From an uncultured Thermoleophilia bacterium (GTDB taxonomy: Bacteria > Actinomycetota > Thermoleophilia > UBA2241), in the NCBI GenBank assembly GCA_903912585.1, contig CAIWHY010000366.1, positions 1-6,063 on the forward strand: a stretch of DNA of 6,063 nt, in the 5' to 3' direction. The notes beneath the pieces were generated by a model. The model worked only from the letters and a program-made list of their open reading frames with translations. It was not told the DNA's origin and searched no databases. Within the stretch, counting starts at the first letter, position 1, and every line of letters starts with the position of its first letter. Shown here one piece after another: positions 4,438 to 6,063 of this stretch. Both the position numbers and the translations under genes were made by a program.

Positions 4438-5907
4438 GTGAAACGCAACCTGCACGCCGGCCGCCTCGGGAGCGGCGGCCTCAGTCTTAACGTCTTCACC
4501 GACGCCGAGCTCGACGACATCCACTTCGCCACGCTGGAGGTCCTCGAAAGCACCGGCGTCTTCGTGGAGGACGACGAGGCGATGGACATCTTCAAGGATG
4601 GCGGCTGCCGCGTAGACCGCGAGACCCGCATCGTGCGGATCCCGGGCCACGTGGTGGAGGACGCCATCCGCTCCTCGCCGAGCCGGTACACGCTGTACGG
4701 CCGCGAGCCCAGGAACGACTTCGTCATGGAGCCGGGCCGCGTCGCCTTCACCAACTTCAGCGAGGGCATCCGGGTGATCGACGTGGAGACGGGCGAGTAC
4801 CGCGATTCGACGCTGGCCGACATCGCCGACATCGCCCGTCTCAACGACTACCTCAGCGAGTTCGACACGCACGAGATCGCCGTGGGCGCCAAGGACGTGC
4901 CGCCGCAGACCGCCGCCGTGCACAACACCGAGGCGCAGCTGCTCAACACGACCAAGCCGATCGGCATCGGCCCGCTCTCCGGCATGGAGGCCAGGGCGAT
5001 CTTCCGCATGTGCGCCGAGATCGTCGGCGGCGAGGACGAGCTCCGCGCCCGCCCGATCGTGTACGGCGGCGTCTGCCCGGTGAGCCCGCTCAAGCTGCCG
5101 CGCGACGCCACCGAGGTGATCATCGAGTCGGCGCGCTGGTGGATCCCCAACAACATCCTCAGCATGGCGATGTCCGGCGGCTCCGCCCCGGTCACGCTGG
5201 CCGGGACGCTCGTAACCCACAACGCCGAGGTGCTTGCCGGCATCACGCTGGCACAGCTCACAGAGCGCGGCTGCCCCATGATGTACGGCAGTTCGACGAC
5301 GGCGATGGACCTCAAGCTCGCCGCCGCGTCGGTGGGCTCGCCGGAGATCGCGATGATCAGCGCCGCGGTCGCGCAGATGGCCAAGCGCTACATGATCCCC
5401 AGCTTCGTGGCCGGGTTGTAGACAGATTCCAAGCTCGGTGACGCCCAGGTAGGACACGAGAAGACCCTCACCGGACTAGTGGCAGCGTTGGCAGGCGCCA
5501 ACCTGATCTACGGTGCAGGGATGATCGAGTCGGGAGTCACCTTCGATTGCGGGCAGTTCGTGATGGACAACGAGTTCGCGCGCATGATCAAGAGCGTCGT
5601 GGCGGGTATCCCGGTCACGGACGACACCCTGGCGGTGGAGGACATCGCCAAGGTCGGTCCGTTCGGGGATTTCCTCAGCCTCGACTCCACGCTCAAGCAC
5701 ATGCGCGAGCTGAGCCAGCCCGAGGTCCTCGACCGCCGCGTGCGCGAGGACTGGGAGGCACGCGGCTCCAAGGAGCTCTACACCACGTGCCTCGAGAAGG
5801 CTCGCGACGTGCTGCGCGAGTACCACCCCGAGCCCGTCCCGGACGACGTCGCGGCGCGCGTGCACGCGATCGTCGAAGAGACCGACCGCGCCGCCGGCGT
5901 CGCCTGA
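4438..5907 (+). CDS. mttB: Trimethylamine methyltransferase MttB with in-frame UAG read as pyrrolysine
   Basis: MttB demethylates trimethylamine to dimethylamine, passing the methyl group to a Co(I) corrinoid protein (MttC) in the cytoplasm; Pyl binds and activates the amine. The frame from GTG 4438 (AGGAGG at 4426-4431, six-base spacer) to TGA 5905-5907 codes for 489 residues, close to the roughly 495 of methanogen MttB. It contains one UAG at codon 328 (methanogen Pyl334). Before it are TDAELDDIHFATLEVLESTG (21-40), TNFSEGIRVIDVETGEYRDS (105-124), YGSSTTAMDLKLAAASVGSP (283-302) and PSFVAGL. After it come TDSKLGDAQVGHEK, AALAGANLIYGAGMIESG and VGPFGDFLSLDSTLKHMREL. This matches the AG-x-Pyl-x-DSK site of Pyl-type MttB, whose C-terminal half is lost if UAG is a stop. 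The mttC-like gene follows 14 bases later, suggesting an operon under the TetR-controlled promoter. A disabled gene is unlikely: there is no other lesion and mtbB has the same feature. Confidence 0.93.
5419..5421 (+). other. In-frame amber codon of mttB, probable pyrrolysine 328
   Basis: TAG falls between FVAGL and TDSKLGDAQVG, exactly where Pyl sits in trimethylamine methyltransferases. The frame then stays open for 161 more codons of recognisable MttB sequence to TGA. The codon context GGG-TTG-TAG is identical to that at the mtbB site. Confidence 0.92.
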
Positions 5908-5921
5908 AGGAGGCAGTCACC

Positions 5922-6063
5922 GTGAAGGACCCACTCAAGCAGGCCGTCATCGACGGCAACATGGACACGGCGTTGGCCCTCACCCAGGCGCTCATCGCCA
6001 CCGGGGCGCCGGCGCGGGAGGTCCTCGACGACGCCCTCCTGCCCGGCATGGAGGTCGTGGGCG
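5922..6063 (+). CDS. mttC: Methylamine corrinoid protein (MttC-like), 5' part
   Basis: Methyltransferase corrinoid proteins accept the methyl group from MttB on a bound cobamide and hand it to a second methyltransferase. GTG 5922 has AAGGAGG (5907-5913) eight bases upstream, overlapping the last base of the mttB stop codon. The 47 visible residues contain LKQAVIDGNMDTALALTQAL, then PAREVLDDALLPGMEVVG. This is the helical cap of the B12-binding_2 domain, whose usual ending is MxxVGxxF. The Rossmann-like domain with the cobalt-ligating DxHxxG lies beyond the window. Immediate adjacency to mttB favours mttC, but MtbC and MtmC share this N-terminal domain, so the exact subtype is open. Confidence 0.82.
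   Translation, partial: MKDPLKQAVIDGNMDTALALTQALIATGAPAREVLDDALLPGMEVVG

Noticed and set aside
4372..5457. Long minus-strand open frame across mttB
   Set aside because: Its His, Asp, Arg and Val-rich translation is the complement of biased mttB codons. It also starts downstream of the UAG and crosses the tetR-mttB promoter region.
5476..5478. The next possible coding start after the mttB UAG taken as a separate downstream gene (5479-5907)
   Set aside because: It is in the same frame as mttB, has no ribosome binding site, and encodes the C-terminal third of MttB. The residues between 5422 and 5478 are also conserved MttB sequence.

Overview
This window is very GC-rich (about 70% by eye, with third codon positions almost all G or C). 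It has Shine-Dalgarno-led genes, GTG and TTG starts, a TetR-family repressor and a sigma70-like promoter, so it looks like a high-GC bacterium rather than a methanogenic archaeon. I cannot name the lineage. Its defining property is that it appears to use UAG as a sense codon for pyrrolysine (Pyl). Two different methylamine methyltransferase genes each carry one in-frame amber codon exactly where their families carry catalytic Pyl: mtbB (UAG at 237-239) and mttB (UAG at 5419-5421). Coding similarity continues without a frame change on both sides. A standard gene caller would split each into two false ORFs.

Layout, left to right. The 3' part of mtbB (dimethylamine methyltransferase) runs to 593. 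A 219-base gap follows, holding GC-rich hairpins and a possible 23-codon leader ORF (745-816) whose stop overlaps the TTG start of a GT-A-type glycosyltransferase (813-1502). Next is a small protein resembling a Nif11-class RiPP precursor (1546-1803), then a Pyl-lacking MttB-superfamily methyltransferase (1918-3387). A convergent intergenic stretch contains seven copies of a 12-bp repeat. A TetR regulator lies on the minus strand (3581-4285), with a repetitive Gly/Ala/Pro/Ser tail. Divergent from it is a promoter with an AT-rich palindromic operator candidate, reading into the Pyl-containing mttB (4438-5907, 489 residues) and the start of a corrinoid protein gene, mttC-like (5922 to the window end).

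How they may work together. MttB with its corrinoid protein would demethylate trimethylamine to dimethylamine, and MtbB would take dimethylamine to monomethylamine. The methyl groups pass to Co(I)-corrinoid and then, in a bacterium, probably to tetrahydrofolate. The TetR protein probably represses the mttB-mttC unit from the palindrome at the predicted transcription start. The non-Pyl paralogue probably handles another methylated quaternary amine or related substrate. The glycosyltransferase and Nif11-like gene are unexpected here and form the least explained part of the window. No tRNA-Pyl, pylS or pylBCD gene is visible, so Pyl decoding has to be confirmed elsewhere in the genome.
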